Part shown: positions 51,385 through 59,758 of the stretch, piece after piece
Layout of the letters: every line of letters starts with the position of its first letter
How positions within the stretch are numbered: the first letter of the stretch is position 1
Origin: Defluviicoccus sp. bin129
Lineage (GTDB): Bacteria > Pseudomonadota > Alphaproteobacteria > MPNO01
NCBI GenBank assembly: GCA_002239065.1
Contig: MPNO01000003.1
Span: 62,001-126,000 of the forward strand
DNA: 64,000 nt
Reading direction: 5' to 3'
The notes under the pieces: model-generated
What the model saw: only the letters and a program-made list of their open reading frames with translations
Told to the model about the DNA's origin: nothing
Database searches by the model: none
Translations under genes and position numbers: made by a program

Positions 51385-51801
51385 GTGAAGGTCAGGATCA
51401 CCGAATATCTCGACATCGACCTCGAGGCCGAGCGCTGGTGCTGCAATCGCTGCGGGCACGACCTCGGCGAGGCGCGCGAGTCCTACAAGCGGGGCTGCCT
51501 GGTGCGCGAACGCGATCCCCGCGATATCCATTTCCCGATCGGCCCGAGCAAGGAGTTCAACTTCTCCTTCGATCCCGACTGGATGCGCATCATCGAGTTC
51601 TACTGCCCGGGCTGCGCGGTCATGGTGGAGAACGAATATCTGCCGCCCGGCCATCCGCTGACCTGGGACATCCAGCTCGACATCGACAAGCTCAAGAAGA
51701 AGCACGGCATCAGGTCCCGCCGCCGCGCCCGCAAGCCCGCCTCCGGCAAGAAGCGCGCCGCCGGCCGCTCCCGGGCCAAGCCCGGGGCTTCGGCGCGCTA
51801 G
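51385..51801 (+). CDS. Acetone carboxylase gamma-subunit-like protein (orphan)
   Basis: 138 residues. Residues 1-108 match the gamma subunit of acetone carboxylase: EYLDIDLEAERWCCNRCGH, ARESYKRG, RDPRDIHFPIG, FYCPGCAVMVENEYLPPGHP, DIQLDID. The C-x2-C pairs probably bind zinc. The large alpha and beta subunits are not in the window, so it stands alone between a CoA-transferase and a TRAP system. The last 30 residues are very rich in Arg, Lys and Ala, which the known subunits lack. GTG start at 51385. Confidence 0.82.
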   Translation: MKVRITEYLDIDLEAERWCCNRCGHDLGEARESYKRGCLVRERDPRDIHFPIGPSKEFNFSFDPDWMRIIEFYCPGCAVMVENEYLPPGHPLTWDIQLDIDKLKKKHGIRSRRRARKPASGKKRAAGRSRAKPGASAR

Positions 51802-51882
51802 CCGCTTGCGCGAAGCCGGCAAATACGGAAACCTGTCCGTCCAACGCGTCCAATCGAAAACGCAACCACAGGGAGCTCGACC

Positions 51883-52881
51883 ATGAAGAAGTCATTGCTG
51901 ACGGTCGCCGCCGCCGCGGCGGTCGCGGGAGCGCTGCTCGCCGCGCCGGCGGTGCAGGCGGCGGAGGTCGCACTCAAGGGTATCTCGGCGTGGCCCAAGA
52001 ACTTCCCCCTTACCCCCGATTTCCTCCGCTTCATCGAATACGCCAACAAGGAAGGGGCGGGGCAGTTCAAGATCACCCATATCGGCGGGCCGGAAATCTC
52101 CAAGGCGCCGGCACAGGCCAAGGGGTTCAAGTCCGGGCTCTACGACCTGATGTTCACCGCCGCCAGCTATCACCGCGGCGTCGTCCCCGAGGTCGATGCG
52201 CTGTCGGCGACCATGATTCGACCGTGGGATGCGCGCAAGAACGGCGCGATGGACGCGCTCAACATGGCGGTGACCAAGCGCCTCGACGGGATCATCCTGT
52301 CGCAGACCGCGACCAGCGTCTCCTTCGTGCTCTATCTCAGCCGCGAGCCCAAGCGGAGCGCCGACGGGATGATTTCGCTCGAAGGCTTCAAGATGCGCTC
52401 GGTGCCGATCTATGACGGGTTCCTGCGGGCGCTCGGCGCGACCACCGTCACCGTGCAGGTGCCCGAGATCTACAACGCGCTGGAGCGCGGGCTGGTCGAC
52501 GGCTTCGCCTTCCCGGAGCTGTTCACCCGGCCGATGGGCTGGCCCAAATTCGTCAAGTACCGCGTCTATCCCCGGTTCTACCAGCTCGAACCCTGCATCT
52601 TCATCTCCAACAAGGCGCTGAAGAAGCTGAGCAAGGAGGGGCAGGCGCTGATGCTCAAGCTCGGGCGCGAGTGGGAGCACAAGTCGCACGCCTACTGGAA
52701 GCCGCTGGTGACGAAGGAGTCCGAAATCCTCGCCAAGGAATTCGGGCACAAGACGATCACCATGACCGGCGAGGCCGCGAAGCGCTATATCGGCCTGGCC
52801 AACAAGGTGCCGATCGAGCGCCTGAAGAAGGTCGATTCAGCGGAGGCCAAGACGCTTTCCAAGCTCTATCACGGCCAGTAG
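51883..52881 (+). CDS. TRAP transporter substrate-binding protein DctP
   Basis: 332 residues: signal peptide (SLLTVAAAAAVAGALLAAPAVQA) and a DctP-type domain; KMRSVPIYDGFLRALGATTVTVQVPEIYNALERG contains the ligand Arg region (FKMRSVPIYD) and the EIYNALERGLVDGF motif. GGGAGC precedes the ATG. First gene of a dctP-Q-M operon; followed by a strong hairpin before dctQ. Confidence 0.92.
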   Translation: MKKSLLTVAAAAAVAGALLAAPAVQAAEVALKGISAWPKNFPLTPDFLRFIEYANKEGAGQFKITHIGGPEISKAPAQAKGFKSGLYDLMFTAASYHRGVVPEVDALSATMIRPWDARKNGAMDALNMAVTKRLDGIILSQTATSVSFVLYLSREPKRSADGMISLEGFKMRSVPIYDGFLRALGATTVTVQVPEIYNALERGLVDGFAFPELFTRPMGWPKFVKYRVYPRFYQLEPCIFISNKALKKLSKEGQALMLKLGREWEHKSHAYWKPLVTKESEILAKEFGHKTITMTGEAAKRYIGLANKVPIERLKKVDSAEAKTLSKLYHGQ

Positions 52882-52894
52882 GCCGGATTACCGT

Positions 52895-52932
52895 CCGCGC
52901 GGCCCCGGAGACCGCCTCTCCGGGCCGCGCGG
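52895..52932 (+). terminator. Intercistronic hairpin between dctP and dctQ
   Basis: Arms 52895-52911 and 52917-52932 pair over 16 bp with one bulged C and a 5-base loop, almost all G-C. No T run follows. Acts more likely as an RNA-stabilising or attenuating structure that lets dctP be expressed above dctQM. Confidence 0.65.
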
Positions 52933-52956
52933 CGGCCGTCCCCCGGCCCGGTTTCG

Positions 52957-53469
52957 ATGAAGCTTCTTTCCAAAGCCTATGACGGGCTCATCGTCGGGCT
53001 CGCCATCCTGGCCGGGCTGATGTTGGCGGTGATCTTCGTCGGCATCATCGCCGACGTGTCGATCCGCAGCTTCGGCTACAACGCGCTCCAGTGGTACAGC
53101 GCGATCGCGGAATACTGCCTCTTGTTCTCCACCATGCTGGCGGCGCCCTGGCTGGTCCGCCTGAGGGGCCACGTGGTCGTCGAATCGCTCACCATGGCGA
53201 TGCCGGACCGGGTGCGGCGGGCGATGGCCAGGGCGGTCTACGTGCTCTGCATCGTGCTGTCGCTGCTGTTCGTCTATTACGGCCTGGTCGAGATGGTGCT
53301 GGCGCTGGACACGGGCGAGCTCGATCTGCGCTCGATCGACATGCCGAAATGGATCCTGTTCCTGCCGTTCCCGCTCGGCTTCACCCTGGTGGCGATCGAG
53401 TTCGGCCGCTATCTGTTCGGCTTCGGGTCCTACTACACCGGCAAAGTCGGCTCCTCGGAGTCGCTCTGA
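52957..53469 (+). CDS. TRAP transporter small permease DctQ
   Basis: 170 residues with four membrane segments: IVGLAILAGLMLAVIFVGIIADVSIRSFG (in part), AIAEYCLLFSTMLAAPWLVRLRGHVVVE and FPLGFTLVAIEFGRYLFG. The TGA shares one base with the next start (TGATG). Confidence 0.9.
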   Translation: MKLLSKAYDGLIVGLAILAGLMLAVIFVGIIADVSIRSFGYNALQWYSAIAEYCLLFSTMLAAPWLVRLRGHVVVESLTMAMPDRVRRAMARAVYVLCIVLSLLFVYYGLVEMVLALDTGELDLRSIDMPKWILFLPFPLGFTLVAIEFGRYLFGFGSYYTGKVGSSESL

Positions 53470-54797
53470 TGGCGCTGCTCGGCGAGTGGTACGGCATCGC
53501 CGGGTTCCTGGTCGGCATGGTCGTCGTGTTCATGCTGCTCGGCATCCCGGTTGCCTTCGCGTTCCTGACCGCCAACATCATCGGCGCGATGATCTACATG
53601 GGCGGGCTCGGCGCGATGCCCCAGATCGTCGTCAACGCCGTGGAATCGGTGACCATCTTCGCCCTGATCCCGGTCCCCCTGTTTATCATCATGGGCGAGC
53701 TGTTCTTCCACACCGGGCTCGCCATCCGGGTGTTCGACGCGCTCGATCTCTGCTTCGGCCGGCTGCCGGGGCGGCTCTCCTACATCACCGTCGTCGGCGG
53801 CACGATCTTCGCCACGCTGTCGGGCTCGACCATGGCGAATACCGCGATGATGGGCTCGATGATGGTCCCCGAGATGACCAGCCGGGGCTACAAGAAGCAC
53901 ATGTCGATGGGGCCGATCCTCGGCACCGGCGGGCTGGCGATGATCATCCCGCCATCGGCGCTCGCGGTGCTGCTCGCGAGCCTCGCCGAGATCGACATCG
54001 GCAAGCTGCTGATCGCCGGCGTGCTGCCCGGGCTGGTGCTGGCGGTGCTCTATTCGATCCTGATCTACGCCCAGGTCAAGTTCGACAAGGACGCGGCCCC
54101 GGCCTATGTGGTGGAATCGACGTCCTTCGGCCGGGTGCTGCTGGCGCTGGTGGTCAACGTGCTGCCGATGGGCTTCGTGGTGTTCTGCGTGATCGGGCTG
54201 ATCATCCTGGGCATCGCGACGCCGACCGAATCGGCCGGATTCGGCGCGCTCGGCGTGGTGATCCTTGCCGCGCTCTACCGGGTGCTCTCCTGGGACGTGG
54301 TGGTCAAGTCGTTCGCCGGCTCGGTCCGGGTCACCGCGATGGTGCTGCTGATCATCCTCGCCTCGTCGACCTTCAGCCAGCTCCTCGCCTTCACCGGCGC
54401 CAGCGCCGGGCTGATCGACTGGGCGACCAAGGTCGATCTGGCGCCCATCGTCATGCTGCTGATCATGTTCGGCGTGCTGCTGGTCCTCGGCATGTTCATG
54501 GACCAGGTCTCGATGATGCTGATCACGGTGCCGATCTTCTTCCCGCTCGCCCAGACGCTGGAGTTCGACCTGGTCTGGTTCGGGCTGGTGATGCTGCTGG
54601 CGCTGGAAATCAGCCTGACCACGCCGCCCTTCGGGCTGCTGCTCTTCGTGATGATGGGCGTCGCCCCGCAGGGGACGACGCTGTGGCAGGTCGCGATGGC
54701 GGCGGCGCCCTATATCGGATGCGCGCTGATCGTGCTGGTGCTGCTGATCCTGTTCCCCGGGCTCGCGCTCTATTTGCCGAGCCTGATGGTGAGTTGA
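53469..54797 (+). CDS. TRAP transporter large permease DctM
   Basis: 442 residues, about twelve membrane segments: PVPLFIIMGELFFHTG, GGTIFATLSGSTMANTAMMG, GTGGLAMIIPPSALAVLLASLA, GIATPTESAGFGALG and LGMFMDQVSMMLITVPIFFPLA are DctM signatures. More distant from the DctM at 27.5 kb than a recent duplicate would be, so the two TRAP systems serve different ligands. Confidence 0.92.
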   Translation: MALLGEWYGIAGFLVGMVVVFMLLGIPVAFAFLTANIIGAMIYMGGLGAMPQIVVNAVESVTIFALIPVPLFIIMGELFFHTGLAIRVFDALDLCFGRLPGRLSYITVVGGTIFATLSGSTMANTAMMGSMMVPEMTSRGYKKHMSMGPILGTGGLAMIIPPSALAVLLASLAEIDIGKLLIAGVLPGLVLAVLYSILIYAQVKFDKDAAPAYVVESTSFGRVLLALVVNVLPMGFVVFCVIGLIILGIATPTESAGFGALGVVILAALYRVLSWDVVVKSFAGSVRVTAMVLLIILASSTFSQLLAFTGASAGLIDWATKVDLAPIVMLLIMFGVLLVLGMFMDQVSMMLITVPIFFPLAQTLEFDLVWFGLVMLLALEISLTTPPFGLLLFVMMGVAPQGTTLWQVAMAAAPYIGCALIVLVLLILFPGLALYLPSLMVS

Positions 54798-54810
54798 CCG
54801 GGGGCAGCCT

Positions 54811-56211
54811 TCATTTGTCCCAGACTTCCTGCCAGGCCGCGAACTCGGACGGCGTGACGCGGTAGCGTGCGAAATTGCCCTCGTGCAGGCCGAGAAGTTC
54901 GCGTTCGGCGATGGCGCGAAACCGGGGGCGTTCGGACTCATCGATATTCGCATCCGTCCAGGCCGCGATATGCCTGCTGGCCTGCCTCTGGTCCATCCGC
55001 CCGCGGACGACCGTGCCAACGATTTCGCGAAGCGCCGATCTGTGCCGCATGCGGAACGGATCCGGCTCGCCCAGCGACTGGCGGACGGCGGCATATCGGG
55101 CGGCGGACCGTCTGTAGGCCCAAAGGAAAAGGTCGCGCAGCAATTCGGTCCGGTTGAGCTCGTACACGCCGAGGATCGCCTCGGTATAGAGCTCGCGGGA
55201 TACGTCCTCGAAAGACAGCGGCGCCAGGTTCGCCCTGATCAGCGGAATGTTCGCGGCGAGCCGGGACACCCGCTTGTTCACGTCGTCGAAAGGCTGCAGA
55301 TAGGGAAGCTGGACCAGCGCGAAGAATGCCTGCTCGAACGGGTCTTCGATCGCGGCCGCCTTGAAGAGAAGCAAGTCGAAGCATTCCTCGATCAACTGCG
55401 GCACCTCGAGCGGATGAAACACCGAACCCTCGATACCGACGCGGATGTGTCTGAGGCGGCCTGATGCTTCCGGGTCCAGAAGCAGGTTGTCCGCCAACGC
55501 CGCGTGAAGATTGAGAATGGTGTACCGGTCGAAGCCGATATCCGCCGCCGCATCGACCAGGAATTCGATGGCCTCCTTGTGGTTGAGGATCATCTGGGCT
55601 TCCAGACGGTTCTTGCCTTCCGCTTCCTCGCCGGCCTCGATCAGGCGTCGCGTGTCGAGCAGGGAGTAGGTGTTGCCCTCCAGCCGGCTCGAATTCCACG
55701 AAAGGTCGATCAGGAGCCGATCCAGTATTCGCTTTGCATAGGTGCCCGCAGGCTGCTCGGCGATGCGGGGCGTGCCGGTCTCGCGAAGCTGTGTCCGTTC
55801 CTCCTCCGAGAGAAAGAAGCTCTCGCCGGGGCGGTAGGATTCGAGGAAGTCCCGTTCGTAGCCGACAGGTTCGCGTTCTCCCGGAGACCGGCGGACGTAT
55901 TCGCGAATGGCGAGCCCTGCCTCCGAGAGCGGCGGACCCGGCGCTCGAAGATCGGCCGTCGACCGGATCGGACCGAGACTCGTCCGCGCCGAGAGAGAGA
56001 CGTCCTTGGGCGCGCGGTAACGTGCCCAGCGGACCGAGCCCTCCCTGACCAGCCGCCTGTCGTCCACCAGCGACTTGAGACGGTATTGCAGGGTGCGACG
56101 CGGCATATCGACCCCCAGCGCTTCAGCGATCTGGCTGGTGGTCATGCCCTCCGGATGCCGTCGCACGGTCTCTTCGATTGCCTGAAGCTCCTCCGACCGA
56201 ATGGGCTTCAC
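54811..56211 (-). CDS. Winged-helix Fic-domain protein with degenerate Fic motif
   Basis: 466 residues from GTG 56211, chosen because GGGGGGTGG lies just upstream and the 56230-56253 palindrome would then be outside the coding region; the frame extends to 56292. N-terminal winged HTH (residues 5-65: MTTSQIAEALGVDMPRRTLQYRL), inhibitory helix SSRLEGN at 174-180 (the S-x3-E-G/N motif that blocks AMPylation), then a Fic domain whose core reads QPFDDVNKRVSR at 306-317. The usual HPFxDGN(G/K)R has His and Gly; here they are Gln and Val. AMP transfer may be lost. Possibly an autoregulated sensor or repressor. Confidence 0.82.
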   Translation of the reverse strand: MKPIRSEELQAIEETVRRHPEGMTTSQIAEALGVDMPRRTLQYRLKSLVDDRRLVREGSVRWARYRAPKDVSLSARTSLGPIRSTADLRAPGPPLSEAGLAIREYVRRSPGEREPVGYERDFLESYRPGESFFLSEEERTQLRETGTPRIAEQPAGTYAKRILDRLLIDLSWNSSRLEGNTYSLLDTRRLIEAGEEAEGKNRLEAQMILNHKEAIEFLVDAAADIGFDRYTILNLHAALADNLLLDPEASGRLRHIRVGIEGSVFHPLEVPQLIEECFDLLLFKAAAIEDPFEQAFFALVQLPYLQPFDDVNKRVSRLAANIPLIRANLAPLSFEDVSRELYTEAILGVYELNRTELLRDLFLWAYRRSAARYAAVRQSLGEPDPFRMRHRSALREIVGTVVRGRMDQRQASRHIAAWTDANIDESERPRFRAIAERELLGLHEGNFARYRVTPSEFAAWQEVWDK

Positions 56212-56229
56212 GATATTGCCACCCCCCAA

Positions 56230-56253
56230 TTGCGCATAGGCCTCTATGCGCAA
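56230..56253 (-). promoter_or_regulatory. Palindrome upstream of the Fic gene, probable operator
   Basis: TTGCGCATA (56230-56238) and TATGCGCAA (56245-56253) form a perfect 9-bp inverted repeat with a 6-base centre. Related half sites recur at 56267-56272 (ACGCAA), 56286-56292 (TTGCGCA-type) and near 56308 (TTGCG). The block is AT-richer than its flanks. Likely bound by the winged-helix domain of the adjacent Fic protein. Confidence 0.55.
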
Positions 56254-56413
56254 CATAGACTTCTTATACGCAATGTTTAGGCCTTTGCGCAACTAAACTT
56301 GCGTTTTTGGGCCGAGGCCTCCGCATAGACGGACACGCACAAATCGACTCAATCGGATCGGGCGAGGCGCTGCTTCGCTTGGCCACAGCTTCCACTTGGC
56401 GTATTCGATACAC

Positions 56414-56632
56414 ATGTCACGCGCCAACATCGACATCGACGACGAAGCCTGCGCCGAGGTGATGCGCCGATTCCGCCTGGCGACCAGGCGGGAAGCGGTG
56501 AACTTGGCCCTGCGGAGGCTGGCGGCGGAGCCGCTCGGCGTCGACCAGGCCGGGCGGCTTCGCGGATCGGGCTGGGACGGCGATCTCGAAGAGCTGCGCT
56601 CCGGGCGCTCCCGATCCCGGTCGATTTCTTGA
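56414..56632 (+). CDS. Orphan VapB-family antitoxin
   Basis: 72 residues: [47 protein letters not shown], the VapB (type II antitoxin, AbrB/RHH-like DUF2191) pattern. Normally followed at once by vapC encoding a PIN ribonuclease, but the next 30 bp lead into the ProV gene's end and no PIN frame exists, so the toxin is lost. A small GTAT-TCG-ATAC inverted repeat (56401-56411) before the ATG may be its operator. Confidence 0.78.
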   Translation: MSRANIDIDDEACAEVMRRFRLATRREAVNLALRRLAAEPLGVDQAGRLRGSGWDGDLEELRSGRSRSRSIS

Positions 56633-56662
56633 GGGATACCGGTCCGGCGGCCCCGCGCCGGC

Positions 56663-57688
56663 TCAATCCGGCCGGGCGAGGGCGGTGGCGATGCGATCGA
56701 GCCGGACCGAACCGACCGGCTTGCCGTCCCGGGTCACCGCCGCGATCTCCGCCCCGGTTCCGATCAGCGATTGCAGGGCGTCGTCGAGCACCATGCCGGC
56801 ATCGATCTGCGGCGCGCCGTTCGCCGGCTCGGCGTCCATGATCGAGGCGACCTCGATCACCCGGCCCCGGTTGATGTCCTTGATGAAGTCGGTGACGTAG
56901 TCGTCGGCCGGGCGCAGGACGATTTCCTGCGGGGTGCCGATCTGCACCGCCTCGCCGTCGCGCAGGATGGCGATGTTGTTGCCCAGCCGGAGCGCCTCCT
57001 CGAGGTCGTGGGTGATGAACACGATGGTCTTGTGCAGCTCGGTCTGGAGGTCGAGCAGGATGTTCTGCATGTCGGTTCGGATCAGCGGGTCGAGCGCCGA
57101 GAACGGCTCGTCCATGAGCAGGATCTCGGCGTCGGTGGCGAGCGCCCGGGCGAGGCCCACCCGCTGCTGCATCCCGCCCGAGAGCTGCGCGGTGTAGTAC
57201 TGCTCGTAACCGCTGAGCCCGACCCGGTCGATCCAGCGCTGGCTGCGTTCGGCGACCTCCGCCTTGTCGACGCCCTGGATGTGGAGACCGTAGGCGACGT
57301 TGTCGACGACGGTCCGGTGGGGCAGCAGCGCGAAGCGCTGGAACACCATCGACGCCTTGGAGCGCCGGAAGTTGCGCAGTTCCGGCGGGCTCATGGCGAG
57401 CACGTCGACGCCGTCGACCAGCACCTCGCCGCCGGTCGGCTCGATGAGCCGGTTGATGTGGCGGATCAGGGTCGACTTGCCGGACCCCGACAGCCCCATC
57501 ACCACCTGGATGTGGCGCGCCTCGACGTCGAGGTTGATGTCCTTGAGGCCGAGCACGTGCCCGTGCCGCTCCAGCAGGTCGTCCTTGGACATTCCCGCCC
57601 CGACATGCTCCGTCATGGCGGCCGCGTTGGGGCCGAAGATCTTGTACAGGTCCCTGATCTGGACCTTGATGTCAGCGTTGGTGCTCAT
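56663..57688 (-). CDS. proV: Glycine betaine/proline-type ABC transporter ATPase (ProV/OpuAA)
   Basis: 341 residues. Walker A GLSGSGKS, signature LSGGMQQRVGLARAL, Walker B LLMDEPFSALD, and the OpuA-type N-terminal extension (IFGPNAAAM...GHVLGLKDINLDV). A C-terminal CBS-like region follows (from KDINRGRVIEVASIM), shorter than a full tandem CBS. Powers uptake of quaternary amines. Overlaps proW by 17 bp. Confidence 0.92.
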   Translation of the reverse strand: MSTNADIKVQIRDLYKIFGPNAAAMTEHVGAGMSKDDLLERHGHVLGLKDINLDVEARHIQVVMGLSGSGKSTLIRHINRLIEPTGGEVLVDGVDVLAMSPPELRNFRRSKASMVFQRFALLPHRTVVDNVAYGLHIQGVDKAEVAERSQRWIDRVGLSGYEQYYTAQLSGGMQQRVGLARALATDAEILLMDEPFSALDPLIRTDMQNILLDLQTELHKTIVFITHDLEEALRLGNNIAILRDGEAVQIGTPQEIVLRPADDYVTDFIKDINRGRVIEVASIMDAEPANGAPQIDAGMVLDDALQSLIGTGAEIAAVTRDGKPVGSVRLDRIATALARPD

Positions 57689-58562
57689 CCCTCCGGTGCT
57701 TTTGCAGGTTCTTTCCGAATCCCTGCGAGATCCGGTCGAAGATGATCGCCAGCACGACGATGGCGAGGCCGTTCATCAGCCCGAGCGCGAGATACTGGTT
57801 GGAGATCGCCCTGAGCACGGGAACGCCCAGCCCCTTGACCCCGATCATCGAGGCGATCACCACCATGGCGAGCGACATCATGATCGTCTGGTTGACGCCG
57901 GCGAAGATGTTGGGCAGCGCAAGCGGAATCTGCACCCCCAGCAGCTTCTGGATATAGCTCGCCCCGAAGGCGTCGGCGGCTTCCAGCACCTCCCGGTCGA
58001 CCAGCCGGATGCCGAGATTGGTCAGCCGCACGATCGGCGGCAGGGCGTAGATGCACACCGCGATCAGCCCCGGGACCTTGCCGATGCCGAGCAGCATCAC
58101 CACGGGGATCAGATAGACGAAGCTCGGGATCGTCTGCATCACGTCGAGCAGCGGGGTGATCGCCGCCTGGACGCGGTCCGAGCGCGCCATCGCGATGCCG
58201 ATCGGAATCCCGACCGCGATGCAGAGCAGCGTGGCGACCGACACGATGGCGAGCGTCGCCATGGTGTCCTGCCACATGCCGAGATAGCCGATCGCGAGAA
58301 ACGCGGCGACCGTCCCGCCCACCACCAGCCAGTTGCGGGCGCCGAGCCAGGCGAAGACGGCGACCGCCAGGATGACCAGCGGCCACGGGCTGGTCTGCAG
58401 CAGCCTCTCGAGCCAGACCAGGAAATGCAGCAGCGGGTCGAAGAAGTTCTCGATCGCTTCCCCGTGGTTGCGGGAGAAGTCGCGAAAGCCACGGTCTATG
58501 GCCTTCTTGAGATCGCGGAGTTCCTGATCCCCCAGGGTGGGGAATTTGTTCAACAGTTCCAC
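57672..58562 (-). CDS. proW: Glycine betaine/proline-type ABC transporter permease (ProW/OpuAB)
   Basis: 296 residues; a long N-terminal stretch (residues 1-60) before six membrane segments. AIGIPIGIAMARSD and IPSFVYLIPVVMLLGIGKVPGL, and the EAADAFGAS/QIPLALPNIFAGVNQTIMMSLAMVV coupling region are OpuAB signatures. GTG start at 58562. Sits between proX and proV in one operon. Confidence 0.92.
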   Translation of the reverse strand: MELLNKFPTLGDQELRDLKKAIDRGFRDFSRNHGEAIENFFDPLLHFLVWLERLLQTSPWPLVILAVAVFAWLGARNWLVVGGTVAAFLAIGYLGMWQDTMATLAIVSVATLLCIAVGIPIGIAMARSDRVQAAITPLLDVMQTIPSFVYLIPVVMLLGIGKVPGLIAVCIYALPPIVRLTNLGIRLVDREVLEAADAFGASYIQKLLGVQIPLALPNIFAGVNQTIMMSLAMVVIASMIGVKGLGVPVLRAISNQYLALGLMNGLAIVVLAIIFDRISQGFGKNLQKHRRDEHQR

Positions 58563-58588
58563 AACCGGAAGCCCTGGCGCGGGGCGAC

Positions 58589-58622
58589 CGGGTCCGCCGA
58601 CGACCGTCGATCAGCGGACCCG
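58589..58622 (-). terminator. Intercistronic hairpin between proX and proW
   Basis: Perfect 9-bp arms, CGGGTCCGC (58589-58597) and GCGGACCCG (58614-58622), with a 16-base loop that contains a further short CGAC/GTCG pairing. No T run. Same position relative to the binding-protein gene as the hairpins at 19562 and 52895. Confidence 0.55.
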
Positions 58623-58635
58623 CGACGTTCCTGGA

Positions 58636-59640
58636 CTACAGCGAGGACTTCACCTTCGCCGCGGCATCCGCCGAAACCCACTTGGTCCAGATGCCCTCGT
58701 TCTTGCGCAGGAACTCGACCGCCGCGTCTTCGCCGCTCGCCTGGTTGGCCTGCATGTAGGCCAGCATGCCGTTCATGATTTCGCCGGGGAAAACGCGCTT
58801 CTTCAGATAGTCGAGCGCGACCCCGCCGCCCTTCATGAACTTGTCGCTGACCACGGTATGCACCTCGGAATGGGTCCAGGACGAGGGTTTCGGGTCGGCG
58901 CAATCCTGTTCCGGCTTGACGATGCAGCCGTCCCAATGCTCGTTGCCGACGAACGGCACCCCGAACGGCACCTTGACGATGCCGAGCTTGCCGACCAGCG
59001 CGGTCGGCGACCAGTAATAGCCGAACCAGTTCTGGCCCCGCTCCACCGCCTTGGCCATGGAGCCGTCGAGACCCGCGGCGGAACCGGGATCGACCAGCAC
59101 CCAGCCCATCTCCTTCATCTTGAAGGCGCGGAACAGGTTGGCGTTGGTCAACTGGCATCCCCAGCCGGCCGGGCAGCCGACGAACGCCCCCTTCGACTTG
59201 TCCTCCTGGTAGGGGAACAGGTCGGGACGCTTGAGAATGTCGAGCACCGTCTTCAGCTCGGGGTGTTTCTTCGCCGTATGCGGCGGGATCCACCAGCCCT
59301 CGCCGAGCCCGGTGATCGGCCCGTTGTTAACCGAGTGCAGCCGCCCTTCCTTGGTCGCCATGCCGAGGGGGTTGCGGACCGCGTTGATCCAGAGCTCGGG
59401 CGCGACATCGGGCGCGCCCTTTTCGTTCATCGAGGTGAAGGTCGGCATGGTGTCGCCCGGGACCAGCGAGGCCTTGCAGCCGTAGCCCCTCTCCAGGACG
59501 ATCTTGTCGACATTGGCCATCAGCTCCGCCGATGCCCAGTTCATGCTCGCGATCACCACCTCGCCGCAAGCCGCCAGCGCGCCTTGCGCCGTGCCCAGCC
59601 AGACGGCGCCCGCCGCCAGAGCCGTAAGAATTTTCTTCAT
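58636..59640 (-). CDS. proX: Glycine betaine/proline-type substrate-binding protein (ProX/OpuAC)
   Basis: 334 residues. Signal peptide (ILTALAAGAVWLGTAQGALA), then a periplasmic OpuAC domain: VVIASMNWASAELMAN, PDVAPELWIN, GEGWWIPPHTAKKHPEL, and NWFGYYWSPTALVGK with aromatic residues of the type that cage the trimethylammonium group. Cys pairs in GCPAGWGCQ and CIVKPEQDCAD may form disulfides. First gene of proX-W-V. ATG 59640 follows GGGAGG. Confidence 0.92.
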   Translation of the reverse strand: MKKILTALAAGAVWLGTAQGALAACGEVVIASMNWASAELMANVDKIVLERGYGCKASLVPGDTMPTFTSMNEKGAPDVAPELWINAVRNPLGMATKEGRLHSVNNGPITGLGEGWWIPPHTAKKHPELKTVLDILKRPDLFPYQEDKSKGAFVGCPAGWGCQLTNANLFRAFKMKEMGWVLVDPGSAAGLDGSMAKAVERGQNWFGYYWSPTALVGKLGIVKVPFGVPFVGNEHWDGCIVKPEQDCADPKPSSWTHSEVHTVVSDKFMKGGGVALDYLKKRVFPGEIMNGMLAYMQANQASGEDAAVEFLRKNEGIWTKWVSADAAAKVKSSL

Positions 59641-59758
59641 ACGTACCTCCCGAAATATTGTCTCTCTGACCACACAGCATAGATGGCCTGCCCACAAAGT
59701 CACCAGTCATCTTCCCGCCGGTGGCGAGACATGCGATTTCGGCCCGATGCCCGTTTCG

